DNA from: Megasphaera hominis
GTDB lineage: Bacteria; Bacillota; Negativicutes; Veillonellales; Megasphaeraceae
DNA length: 25,650 nucleotides
Assembly (NCBI RefSeq): GCF_014269395.1
Contig: NZ_JACOGK010000034.1
Span: 1-25,650 of the forward strand
Direction of reading: 5' to 3'
Below, one piece after another: positions 18,846-25,611 of this stretch. Under the pieces are notes generated by a model, which was not told where the DNA came from, did no database searches, and saw only the letters and a list, made by a program, of their open reading frames with translations. The translations under genes were made by a program, and so were the position numbers. The stretch's first letter is position 1. Every line of letters begins with the position of its first letter.

Positions 18846-20137
18846 CGTAAGACTACACCGTCCTTCATTACAATTTCACCATTTACAATAGTCGCCGCTG
18901 CTTTGCCGCGGAAAAGCATTTCATCAAAGGCCGACGATTTTCCCTTAGAGTAAAACTGAGAAGAATCTACGGCCCATTCTTTATCGAGGTCGAGAATCGT
19001 AAGATCCGCATCCTTGCCTGGGGCGATTACACCGGCGTCGAGGCCTAAGAGACGGGCCGGCGACGTAGACATAGCCCGGACAATCGTAGCCAGGTCGGCC
19101 GCACCGGTATGATAGAGATGCGTCAAGATGGCGCCGACGCTGGTTTCCAGGCCGACAAAACCGCTCGGCGTAAGGCTGAATTCCTGATCCTTTTCGTCCC
19201 ACGTATGCGGTGCATGGTCCGTTGCAATGGCATCGATGGTACCATCAACAACACCGGCCAGGACGGCTGCGCGATGGTCTTCTGAACGAAGCGGCGGGTT
19301 GACCTTAAAGCGCGGTTCATACGAGCGCAGGGCTTCATCGGTGAGGATCAAATGCTGCGGTGTCGCTTCAGCCGACACTTTGAGGCCCTTGGCTTTCGCC
19401 TGGCGGACCATTTCTACTGCGCCCTTCGTGCTGATATGAGCAATGTGAATTGGTGTATCCGTCAGCTCCGATAAGATGATATCCCGGGCTACGGCAATAT
19501 CTTCGGCTGCTGCCGGACGGCCCTTGAGGCCCAGCTCAGCAGAGACGACGCCTTCATTCATCTGCCCGCCGGCAACGAGAGATTCGTCTTCGCAGTGATC
19601 AATAATGATTTTATGGAACATATTGGCATATTCCATGGCTTTACGCATGAAATCGCTGCTTTCTACATAGTGACCGTCATCGGAAAAAGCGACGACGCCG
19701 GCTTTTGCCATGCCGCCCATGGCCGATAATTCTTTGCCTTCCAGGCCTTTTGAAATAGCACCAATAACTTCTACTTTGACGACACCTTCGTGTTCAGCCT
19801 TATATTTCATTCCTTCGACGATAATCGCTTTATCGATAACCGGGTTCGTATTCGGCATGGTAGCCACGCGCGTAATGCCACCGGCAGCGGCTGCGCGCGT
19901 CCCTGTGACTACCGTTTCCTTAGCCGACTGGCCAGGCTGACGCAAATGGACATGCATATCGATAAAGCCCGGTGCAACGACGAGACCTGCTGCATCAAAT
20001 ACGGTTGCGCCTTCTGCCGTCAGATTTTTCCCGACAGCCACAATTTTTCCATCAGTAATCAAAATATCGCAAATTTCATCCTGCTGCAGTGCCGGATTTA
20101 CTACTCTGCCGCCTTTAACGAGTAATGTCAACGTCAT
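18842..20137 (-). CDS. pyrC: Dihydroorotase
   Basis: This 431-residue class I dihydroorotase (amidohydrolase fold, zinc-dependent) cyclises N-carbamoyl-aspartate to dihydroorotate. The metal motif GFIDMHVHLRQPG is at 57-69, and AIATDHAPHT later supplies the catalytic aspartate. I chose ATG at 20135-20137 although GGAGG ends only two bases before it; TTG two codons later (20129-20131) is eight bases from the same site and may be the real start. The first codons overlap the end of pyrB by 23 bases, so translation of the two is probably linked. Confidence 0.95.
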   Translation of the reverse strand: MTLTLLVKGGRVVNPALQQDEICDILITDGKIVAVGKNLTAEGATVFDAAGLVVAPGFIDMHVHLRQPGQSAKETVVTGTRAAAAGGITRVATMPNTNPVIDKAIIVEGMKYKAEHEGVVKVEVIGAISKGLEGKELSAMGGMAKAGVVAFSDDGHYVESSDFMRKAMEYANMFHKIIIDHCEDESLVAGGQMNEGVVSAELGLKGRPAAAEDIAVARDIILSELTDTPIHIAHISTKGAVEMVRQAKAKGLKVSAEATPQHLILTDEALRSYEPRFKVNPPLRSEDHRAAVLAGVVDGTIDAIATDHAPHTWDEKDQEFSLTPSGFVGLETSVGAILTHLYHTGAADLATIVRAMSTSPARLLGLDAGVIAPGKDADLTILDLDKEWAVDSSQFYSKGKSSAFDEMLFRGKAAATIVNGEIVMKDGVVLR

Positions 20138-21059
20138 CGCCTCCCATAATCGTAAGATACAATACAGCCATACGGACAGACACGCCATTTTTTACTTGTT
20201 CCTGAATGGACGACTGGGTCCAATAGCATGTATCCGTATCGATTTCAATTCCCCGGTTCATAGGGCCGGGATGCATAATGAGCACATCCTTCTTAGCGTG
20301 CTGCAACCGTTTCTGGTTGACGCCAAAGAACGTATTATATTCACCCGGACCGGGGAAGAAGCCTACGCCCTGGCGTTCACGCTGAATACGCAGGACATTG
20401 ACTACGTCAGCACCTTCCAGTGCTTCATCCAAATCATAGTGGACGGTAACCCCCATAGCTGCCAGTTCCGGCTGCAGAAGTGTCCGCGGGCCGACGAGAT
20501 GGACATCAGCACCCATGGTCTTCAGGCCATAAATATTGGAACGGGCTACACGGCCGTGATCAATATCACCGACGATAACGACCTTTAAGCCATCGATATG
20601 GCCTTTTACTTCCTGGATGGTGAACAAATCCAAGAGGGCCTGTGTCGGATGTTCATGCGTGCCGTCACCACCGTTAATAATGACCGGAGATACGCATTTG
20701 CTGGCAAAAAGGGGCGAGCCTTCCTGCTTATGGCGCATAACGATGGCATCGACGCCCATGGCCGTAACGGTAAGGAGCGTATCGCGGAAGCTTTCTCCCT
20801 TTTGAATAGAACTGCCGCTCGGCGTAAAGTTAATGACGTCGGCACCCAGGTATTTAGCTGCCATTTCAAAGGAGCCGCGCGTACGCGTACTTGGTTCCCA
20901 AAACATGTTGACAATGGATTTTCCTTGCAGTAAATGCAGTTTCTTATTGTCGCTGTTTACAACTTCTTTCATTTTTTTGGCAACACGCAGGACCAATTCG
21001 ATTTCTTCTTTTGGTACCCCTTGCAAGCCTAACAGGTTCTTCCCCTGTATACTGACCAT
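20115..21059 (-). CDS. pyrB: Aspartate carbamoyltransferase, catalytic chain
   Basis: The 314-residue enzyme joins carbamoyl phosphate and aspartate, the first committed step of pyrimidine synthesis. Signatures are EPSTRTRGSFE (55-65, carbamoyl phosphate), HPTQALLDL (137-145) and IMHPGPMNRGIEI (261-273). No pyrI regulatory chain follows, as in Bacillus-type enzymes. The ATG at 21059 has AAGGAGG six bases upstream; an upstream extension of 14 codons lies inside the leader terminator and is rejected. It is the first gene of the operon and sits behind a PyrR-type attenuator. Confidence 0.96.
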   Translation of the reverse strand: MVSIQGKNLLGLQGVPKEEIELVLRVAKKMKEVVNSDNKKLHLLQGKSIVNMFWEPSTRTRGSFEMAAKYLGADVINFTPSGSSIQKGESFRDTLLTVTAMGVDAIVMRHKQEGSPLFASKCVSPVIINGGDGTHEHPTQALLDLFTIQEVKGHIDGLKVVIVGDIDHGRVARSNIYGLKTMGADVHLVGPRTLLQPELAAMGVTVHYDLDEALEGADVVNVLRIQRERQGVGFFPGPGEYNTFFGVNQKRLQHAKKDVLIMHPGPMNRGIEIDTDTCYWTQSSIQEQVKNGVSVRMAVLYLTIMGGDDVDITR

Positions 21060-21075
21060 GGAAATCCTCCTTTGT

Positions 21076-21106
21076 AAAAAAAGACCTTTGCCGAAAGGCA
21101 AAGGTC
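21076..21106 (-). terminator. Attenuator terminator in the pyrB leader
   Basis: A perfect 10-bp stem (21083-21092 with 21097-21106) with a four-base loop is followed by seven Ts on the minus strand, 17 bases before the pyrB start codon. The 5' arm CCTTT could pair instead with AAAGG at 21133-21137, forming an antiterminator that is disrupted when the PyrR loop folds. Confidence 0.9.
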
Positions 21107-21132
21107 ATGTCATGGCATACGTAACATATGTC

Positions 21133-21163
21133 CCTTTTTAGCCTCTCTGGACTATATTAAAGG
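21133..21163 (-). promoter_or_regulatory. PyrR-binding loop 2 (next to the attenuator)
   Basis: The minus strand has AGTCCAGAGAGGCT (21140-21153), an exact match to the PyrR-binding consensus as I recall it (ARUCCNGNGAGGYU), flanked by CCTTT and AAAGG that close the stem. When PyrR with UMP binds, the stem should hold AAAGG away from the terminator arm and stop transcription. Confidence 0.85.
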
Positions 21164-21183
21164 TACAGGCATATTTCCGAAAC

Positions 21184-21215
21184 AGAACAGCCTCACGGGA
21201 CTGCTTACTGGTTCT
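21184..21215 (-). promoter_or_regulatory. PyrR-binding loop 1 (upstream)
   Basis: The minus strand has AGTCCCGTGAGGCT (21189-21202), also matching the PyrR consensus, within a CAG/CTG upper stem and an AGAAC/GTTCT lower stem. No terminator of its own follows. It lies close behind the predicted transcription start. Confidence 0.7.
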
Positions 21216-21223
21216 TCTTTACT

Positions 21224-21252
21224 ATTTTATATAGATGTGCACGTAAAGTCAA
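21224..21252 (-). promoter_or_regulatory. Promoter of the pyrB operon
   Basis: TTGACT (21247-21252), a 17-base spacer and TAAAAT (21224-21229) face pyrB. The predicted start near 21217 would give a leader of about 158 bases containing both PyrR loops and the attenuator. Confidence 0.75.
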
Positions 21253-21275
21253 GAATTTTTTAAAAAACATATTGT

Positions 21276-21551
21276 TTAATTATACTGTTTTGGGACATTA
21301 ATCTTGCATTCTTCTTCTACTTCCTCTAATCCCGCTTCCAGCAGTTCTCCCGAATCGATGATCGCCTTGGCAATATAATCGGCATCCTTGCCAATAGCTT
21401 GTATACACGCTTCAGCCAGCTCCAAATGGTCCGTCATATCTTTCGTATTACCTTCTCTTTTGGCCTTCAGATAATCGCGCATGGCCAAGATTAACGTGCC
21501 GGCACTCATTTGCAATATTTCGCTATCCATAAGATACGTATTCTTTTTCAT
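21276..21551 (-). CDS. Small acidic helical protein, unknown function
   Basis: A 91-residue protein beginning MKKNTYLMDSEILQM, with no signal peptide or membrane segment. It appears almost wholly helical and becomes acidic towards its end (GLEEVEEEC). I do not recognise a family. It looks real: AGGAG lies six bases before the ATG, and an extended -10 (TGATATAAT) stands upstream at 21622-21630. A GTG five codons earlier would lie over the ribosome binding site and is rejected. The gene ends about 24 bases before the -35 box of the pyrB promoter and has no clear terminator, so its transcripts may enter the pyr leader. Confidence 0.7.
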   Translation of the reverse strand: MKKNTYLMDSEILQMSAGTLILAMRDYLKAKREGNTKDMTDHLELAEACIQAIGKDADYIAKAIIDSGELLEAGLEEVEEECKINVPKQYN

Positions 21552-21621
21552 TTCTATCTCCTGCACCCCTTATTCTCATATTTCCTGTATGGCTATCCAG
21601 CGCTTCCTGCTGACTTTCTTT

Positions 21622-21630
21622 ATTATATCA
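21622..21630 (-). promoter_or_regulatory. Extended -10 promoter of the small unknown gene
   Basis: TGA-TATAAT on the minus strand, about 70 bases before the start codon; no good -35 box, as is usual with extended -10 promoters. Confidence 0.5.
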
Positions 21631-21672
21631 CATGCCGTCAACGCCGCTTCCCTGGCCCGTGTACCTAAAACA

Positions 21673-21681
21673 TGGTACAAT
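21673..21681 (+). promoter_or_regulatory. Extended -10 promoter of the EamA permease gene
   Basis: TGG-TACAAT on the plus strand, 29 bases before the EamA start codon and with a poor -35 region. It is divergent from the promoter at 21622. Confidence 0.45.
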
Positions 21682-21710
21682 AAAGCCAGTTTACAGGAGG
21701 AGCAAGTATT

Positions 21711-22610
21711 ATGCGAGAACATCACTATTTACGCGGCTATCTCTGTGCCAGCGGTGGCGCTGTCTTATGGGGACTTTCCGGTACAGCAGGCCAATACCTG
21801 CTGCACCACTATCAGGTCGATTCCTTTTGGATTTCCAGCGTACGCCTGCTTACAGCCGGACTGTTGCTCATGCTTCTAGCCACACCGTACTACAAAAAAA
21901 TGATTGAAATGATGAAAAGCCGACGCAATGCGCTTCTTCTTTTTTGTTATGCAGTCTTTGGCCTGCTCATGAGCCAGACAGCCTTTTACGCTACGATTGA
22001 GCATGCCAATGCCGCTACAGCGGCAGTCTTACAAACCTTATCGGTGGTCATGATGGCCCTCTTCGTTTGCCTGCGCAGCTGGCGTGTCCCTACACGGGCC
22101 GAAACCATATCGATTCTCCTGGCCCTGGCCGGAGTTTTTCTCATAGTAACCAACGGCAATCTCTCGGCTATGATCTTATCCCCTAAGGCGCTTAGCTGGG
22201 GACTTTTGGCAGCCTTAGCCAACGTCTGTTATTCTTTTATTGCCCAGGATTTAGTCTGGCACTGGGGCAGTATTACCGTCAACGCTCTGGGTATGCTGGT
22301 AGGCGGCCTGATCTTCTGCCTCTTGCTGCAGCCCTGGAATATACCGGTCAACCTGGATTTTACAGGCTGGACCTTATTCGCCGCTGTCATCCTGATCGGC
22401 ACGGTTATGACGTATATCCTCTTTCTCCGCGGTGTCGGAGACATCGGTCCGGTTAAAGCAACGCTATTAGGCACACTGGAACCGGTTACATCGGCCATTG
22501 CCGGTTCTCTTTTCTTAGGGACTGTCTTTTATCCGCTCGAACTCATAGGTTTTGCCTGTGTACTGATTACTGTATTTATTGTAACGCTGCAAGGCCGTCA
22601 GATTGGCTGA
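21711..22610 (+). CDS. EamA/DMT-family permease
   Basis: A 299-residue integral membrane protein of the drug/metabolite transporter superfamily with the usual ten hydrophobic segments in two EamA repeats (about 10-140 and 155-295). Typical features are GAVLWGLSGTAGQYL near the start, ATAAVLQTLSVVMMAL at the end of the first repeat, and GPVKATLLGTLEPVTSAIAG in the second. Members export or import amino acids and other small molecules; the substrate cannot be inferred. GGAGG lies upstream of the ATG. It is the only complete protein gene on the plus strand. A short hairpin (22611-22631) directly follows the stop and a bidirectional terminator lies at 22681-22724. Confidence 0.9.
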   Translation: MREHHYLRGYLCASGGAVLWGLSGTAGQYLLHHYQVDSFWISSVRLLTAGLLLMLLATPYYKKMIEMMKSRRNALLLFCYAVFGLLMSQTAFYATIEHANAATAAVLQTLSVVMMALFVCLRSWRVPTRAETISILLALAGVFLIVTNGNLSAMILSPKALSWGLLAALANVCYSFIAQDLVWHWGSITVNALGMLVGGLIFCLLLQPWNIPVNLDFTGWTLFAAVILIGTVMTYILFLRGVGDIGPVKATLLGTLEPVTSAIAGSLFLGTVFYPLELIGFACVLITVFIVTLQGRQIG

Positions 22611-22680
22611 GCGGTGCCTTGGCTACACCGCACAGCATACATACAAACCAGTAAAACGTATAGATCCTTCAGCTACGTAA

Positions 22681-22724
22681 AAAAATACTCTTGTCAACGC
22701 TATTACGCGGACAAGAGTATTTTT
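22681..22724. terminator. Bidirectional terminator between converging genes
   Basis: A perfect 15-bp stem (22681-22695 with 22710-22724), A-rich at one end and T-rich at the other, serves both the EamA gene (plus) and the pyrF operon (minus). Confidence 0.92.
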
Positions 22725-22746
22725 AATTTCCGGTAGAAAGTCGATG

Positions 22747-23682
22747 TTACCAGGAAAAGAGATCATCGCCAACGCCTAAGGGCAGTTCCGGGAAACCCGT
22801 AGGTACAGGCTGGATCAGCATGAAAATCAAGACTGTAAGAACCGTAATGCCCAGTGTCACATACGAGAAGGGGCTGCGGCGGCTGAATTCATGCAGGCCA
22901 AAGAGGCGGATACCGATGGCGGCGCCGATTGATGTAAATAAGGCACCTAAGGAAAAATACTGATATATACCATACGATACGACGAGTGCTACCAGCATGG
23001 CTGCATTGATGACAATGGGATAGCAGCGGGACAGCATAGACGGCGTATTTCGTTCCATTGCACCGAGCCAGTCTGATGCATCAATCCCCGTAAGGCCCGT
23101 TACAAAGGAAGAGCCATACAGGATTTTATCCCAAATACCTGTGTATTGGTTTCTATTGCGGCACTGCCACATCCAATACGCATAAAGGAGAATGACGATC
23201 CCGGCAAAGATGTAATAGTATTCCTTCGGCATAAACTGTACCAGAGCTACACCGATGCTGACAGCAACGGCTGCAATGGCACACATTTGTAACAGCGTGT
23301 TCCGTGAGGGACGCACCTTTTTATCCATTCCCAAATATACCTTCGCAAAAATTTCCATCAGGAAAACAGCGACAAAAAAGACGATGCCAAAGAACGGATT
23401 CAGTGCCGTAAAGGCAATCATCAGCAAAATAGGAATAGCGAGCTTGACGCCTGGGAAGAAGTAAAAATCCTTAGGCTTCATCAGGTGCTGCTGTGAATAG
23501 ATCGTGAAATACGTAAATGCGTTGAAGAGCAGCATGGCTACTACTGATTCTACCGGCGTAGCGCCCATATAGAGCAGTGTCAGCAGCGTACACATACTCA
23601 TATTCATTCCCGTAAAGCGGGAAAAAATGGAAGCCACTAAACCGGCATTAAAGAAAGGCAAGATCGCCCATAAAATATCCAT
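22747..23682 (-). CDS. Polytopic membrane protein, unassigned, in the pyrFE operon
   Basis: A 311-residue protein with roughly eight to nine hydrophobic segments. It opens WAILPFFNAGLVASIFSR and has GATPVESVVAMLLFNAF around 40-57, a pattern faintly like the TauE/SafE permeases, where a glycine-proline turn ends the second helix. I would not assign the family firmly. A long hydrophilic stretch (YWMWQCRNRNQYTGIWDKI) lies in the middle and a short tail rich in proline and glycine ends the protein. It starts 18 bases after the pyrE stop with AAGGGG before its ATG, so it is very probably co-transcribed with pyrF and pyrE. This context makes a role in pyrimidine or orotate transport possible but unproven. 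Confidence 0.7.
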   Translation of the reverse strand: MDILWAILPFFNAGLVASIFSRFTGMNMSMCTLLTLLYMGATPVESVVAMLLFNAFTYFTIYSQQHLMKPKDFYFFPGVKLAIPILLMIAFTALNPFFGIVFFVAVFLMEIFAKVYLGMDKKVRPSRNTLLQMCAIAAVAVSIGVALVQFMPKEYYYIFAGIVILLYAYWMWQCRNRNQYTGIWDKILYGSSFVTGLTGIDASDWLGAMERNTPSMLSRCYPIVINAAMLVALVVSYGIYQYFSLGALFTSIGAAIGIRLFGLHEFSRRSPFSYVTLGITVLTVLIFMLIQPVPTGFPELPLGVGDDLFSW

Positions 23683-23700
23683 TACATTCCCCTTCCCTGC

Positions 23701-24288
23701 TTACTTCAAATGATGGCTGCCACGTTCCGTCATCGGCACGCCTTCTTTGCAAAGAGGGCAATCTTCCGGTTTATACGTAGGAACGGTAAGATGGAGCAGA
23801 GCCTGAACGTTTTCTTTGGGAACGCCAAATTCTGCCTTACCACCGCTGCGGTCTACGAGGAGACCCACACCGACAACTACGCCGCCGGCCTTTTTCACGA
23901 CATCGACGACTTCCTGTACAGAACCGCCCGTCGTAACAATATCTTCTACGATGAGAACCCGTTCGCCCGGAGCTATGCGGAAACCGCGGCGCAAGGTCAT
24001 GACGCCTTTTTCACGTTCTGTAAAGATAGCACGCGTGCCCAGGGCCTTGCCTACTTCATGAGCTAAAAGAATACCGCCTGTCATAGGACCCATGACGGTC
24101 TGGACGTTTTGATCTTTAAAGCGGGCTGCCAACTCTTTGCAAAGCTTTTCCGTGTATTCCGGGTGCTGCAACACATTGAACTTTTCTACATAAAGCGGGC
24201 TGTGCAAACCGGAGGTCAAAAGAAAATGACCTTCCAGAATAGCTTTTGTTTCTACGAGCAAACCTTTTACTTCTTCTTCAGATAACAT
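23701..24288 (-). CDS. pyrE: Orotate phosphoribosyltransferase
   Basis: The 195-residue enzyme joins orotate to PRPP to form OMP. The PRPP loop VLIVEDIVTTGGS is at 111-123; FLLTSGLHSPLYVEK near the N-terminus and TEREKG (90-95) complete the active site. The C-terminal CPLCKEGVP segment is shared by a subgroup of long PyrE proteins. The ATG shares its A with the pyrF stop (TAATG), and AGGAGG lies ten bases upstream within pyrF, so the two genes are translationally coupled. Confidence 0.96.
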   Translation of the reverse strand: MLSEEEVKGLLVETKAILEGHFLLTSGLHSPLYVEKFNVLQHPEYTEKLCKELAARFKDQNVQTVMGPMTGGILLAHEVGKALGTRAIFTEREKGVMTLRRGFRIAPGERVLIVEDIVTTGGSVQEVVDVVKKAGGVVVGVGLLVDRSGGKAEFGVPKENVQALLHLTVPTYKPEDCPLCKEGVPMTERGSHHLK

Positions 24289-25007
24289 TATGCATGTACC
24301 TCCTGAATTTCTTCTAAAATTTTATCAGCTGCCACTACAGGATCCGCAGCCTGCGTAATAGGACGACCAATAACCAAATGGGATGCACCGTCGCGCAAAG
24401 CCTGAGCCGGCGTCGTAATACGTTTCTGGTCGTTTGCCGCTGCAAAGGACGGGCGGATACCCGGTGTGACAATGAGAAAATCCGGACCATTCAACGCACG
24501 GATTTCTTTGGCTTCATGAGGCGAAGACACAGTACCATCGATACCGGCTTCCTTAGCCAGGCGGGCCAGATTGAGGACAGCATTGGCTACTGTATCCTTA
24601 CCGCCAATTTCCTGCCAGGCTGCTTCATCCATACTAGTCAGAATCGTAACAGCTAAGAGCTTCGGCCGGGCAATATTAAGTTTAGCAGCTTCTTCCGCTA
24701 CAGCATCAGCAGCAGCGCGCATCATAGCTTTACCGCCTGTACCATGCAAAGTCATCAAATCCGCACCCAGACGTGTCAAGGCCCGGATGCTCTGGGCTGC
24801 TGTATTAGGAATATCATGAACCTTGAGATCCAAAAATACATGCTTACCCTGGTCCTTCAAATAGCGTACCGTATCCGGACCGGCACTATAAAATAATTCC
24901 ATGCCGACCTTGTAAAAAGATACGCGGTCGCCCAGGGTGGTCACTAACCGCTTCATATCCTCCAGTGTATGTACATCGAGGGCAGTTATAAGACGATCAT
25001 CTGCCAT
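24288..25007 (-). CDS. pyrF: Orotidine 5'-phosphate decarboxylase
   Basis: The 239-residue TIM-barrel enzyme decarboxylates OMP to UMP, the last step of de novo synthesis. The catalytic array D60-x-K62-x2-D65 is present in FLDLKVHDIPNTA, with D11 in ITALDV, and the phosphate-binding end reads VTPGIRP and LVIGRPIT. The ATG at 25007 has GGGAGG six bases upstream. It is the first gene of the pyrF-pyrE-membrane protein operon; the leader is about 60 bases and has no PyrR loop. Confidence 0.96.
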   Translation of the reverse strand: MADDRLITALDVHTLEDMKRLVTTLGDRVSFYKVGMELFYSAGPDTVRYLKDQGKHVFLDLKVHDIPNTAAQSIRALTRLGADLMTLHGTGGKAMMRAAADAVAEEAAKLNIARPKLLAVTILTSMDEAAWQEIGGKDTVANAVLNLARLAKEAGIDGTVSSPHEAKEIRALNGPDFLIVTPGIRPSFAAANDQKRITTPAQALRDGASHLVIGRPITQAADPVVAADKILEEIQEVHA

Positions 25008-25073
25008 GGTTTACCTCCCATCATGACGTGGCTGTAATAGAATAAAGATAATGTATAAAGGCATATCTAATAA

Positions 25074-25102
25074 ATTATGACATGCTTTAGATGGCCTGTC
25101 AA
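25074..25102 (-). promoter_or_regulatory. Promoter of the pyrF operon
   Basis: TTGACA (25097-25102), a 17-base spacer and CATAAT (25074-25079) face pyrF, with transcription likely from about 25068. Confidence 0.8.
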
Positions 25103-25151
25103 TAAAAGAAAGGATCTAGTCTAGGATTTTACCGAGGTCGTCACTGGCGTG

Positions 25152-25170
25152 ATCACACTTAATGTGTGAT
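25152..25170. repeat. Small hairpin before repeat copy A
   Basis: ATCACAC (25152-25158) and GTGTGAT (25164-25170) pair perfectly around TTAAT. It lies directly before copy A of the larger repeat and is not found before copy B. Confidence 0.6.
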
Positions 25171-25173
25171 TGG

Positions 25174-25276
25174 TTTCAAATGAACCCCTTTCGACTTATC
25201 TGCGCATCGCGCAGATAAGTCACTGTCCCCTTCCAGTGCGTATCATAATCGGGGATACGCACTGGAACCGCAATGC
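25174..25276. repeat. Hairpin repeat module, copy A
   Basis: A 103-base module repeated at 25386-25487. It starts with a TTTCAAATGAACCCCTTTC-like lead, then a perfect 13-bp hairpin (25193-25205 with 25209-25221, loop ATC), a short CCCC linker, then a perfect 14-bp hairpin (25231-25244 with 25254-25267, loop ATAATCGGG) and the sequence CCGCAATGC. After it come two further palindromes not seen in copy B. No ORF with a ribosome binding site is seen. I cannot place it in a known RNA or MITE family. Confidence 0.85.
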
Positions 25277-25307
25277 CCACACAGGGGCATTGCGCCCCCT
25301 AGGGGGC
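25269..25307. repeat. Third hairpin and CTAG-centred palindrome of copy A
   Basis: CGCAATGCCC (25269-25278) pairs perfectly with GGGCATTGCG (25285-25294) around ACACAG. A 14-base self-complementary palindrome with five Cs, TA and five Gs (25294-25307) follows directly. Copy B stops inside the left arm of this third hairpin. Confidence 0.75.
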
Positions 25308-25385
25308 AGCACTGGATCGCCGCTGATTACGCAAAAAGAGCACCGATTACTCTGGCTGGTGCGGGCACACTTGTCTTATAATCTT

Positions 25386-25487
25386 TTTCAAATGAACCCC
25401 TTTCGACCTATCTGCGCATCGCGCAGATAAGTCACTTCCCCTTCTAACGCGTATCATAATCGGGGATACGCGTTAGAACCGCAATGC
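25386..25487. repeat. Hairpin repeat module, copy B
   Basis: A 102-base second copy, 212 bases downstream of copy A and in the same direction. The 13-bp hairpin (25405-25417 with 25421-25433) has one change that gives C against A on the plus strand, or G-U in minus-strand RNA. The 14-bp hairpin (25442-25455 with 25465-25478) differs from copy A at three positions on each arm, always in matching pairs. The loop ATAATCGGG is unchanged. Identity ends at 25487. Confidence 0.85.
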
Positions 25488-25611
25488 ACATGGTATGCTA
25501 AAGTTGGACATGGAGGGGGGGTAGAAATTGGATACTAAATGTAGTAATCTTGGATAAAAGATTTTCTAATTAGTATCCGATGCCCTCAATTGTTAGATGG
25601 GAGGTTGCCAC
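25488..25611 (+). mobile_element. Left part of an insertion sequence
   Basis: Sequence between the break in repeat copy B and the OrfA start. It has no counterpart after copy A and carries TAAAGTTGGACATGG, which I recall as similar to the ends of IS150-type elements. The exact terminus is not proven, since the other end is outside the window. Confidence 0.45.
25530..25578. repeat. Inverted repeat in the insertion-sequence leader
   Basis: GGATACTAA (25530-25538) is repeated in reverse complement as TTAGTATCC (25570-25578) in the AT-rich stretch before the OrfA start. It could be a leader hairpin or a protein-binding site of the element. Confidence 0.5.

Noticed and set aside
25170..25430. Plus-strand open frame of 86 codons across the hairpin repeats
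   Set aside because: It spans palindromes, has no good ribosome binding site, and its internal repeat simply reflects the duplicated DNA module.
25174..25487. CRISPR array
   Set aside because: Only two repeats, each about 100 bases, with hairpins inside and a 109-base interval; no cas genes are in the window.
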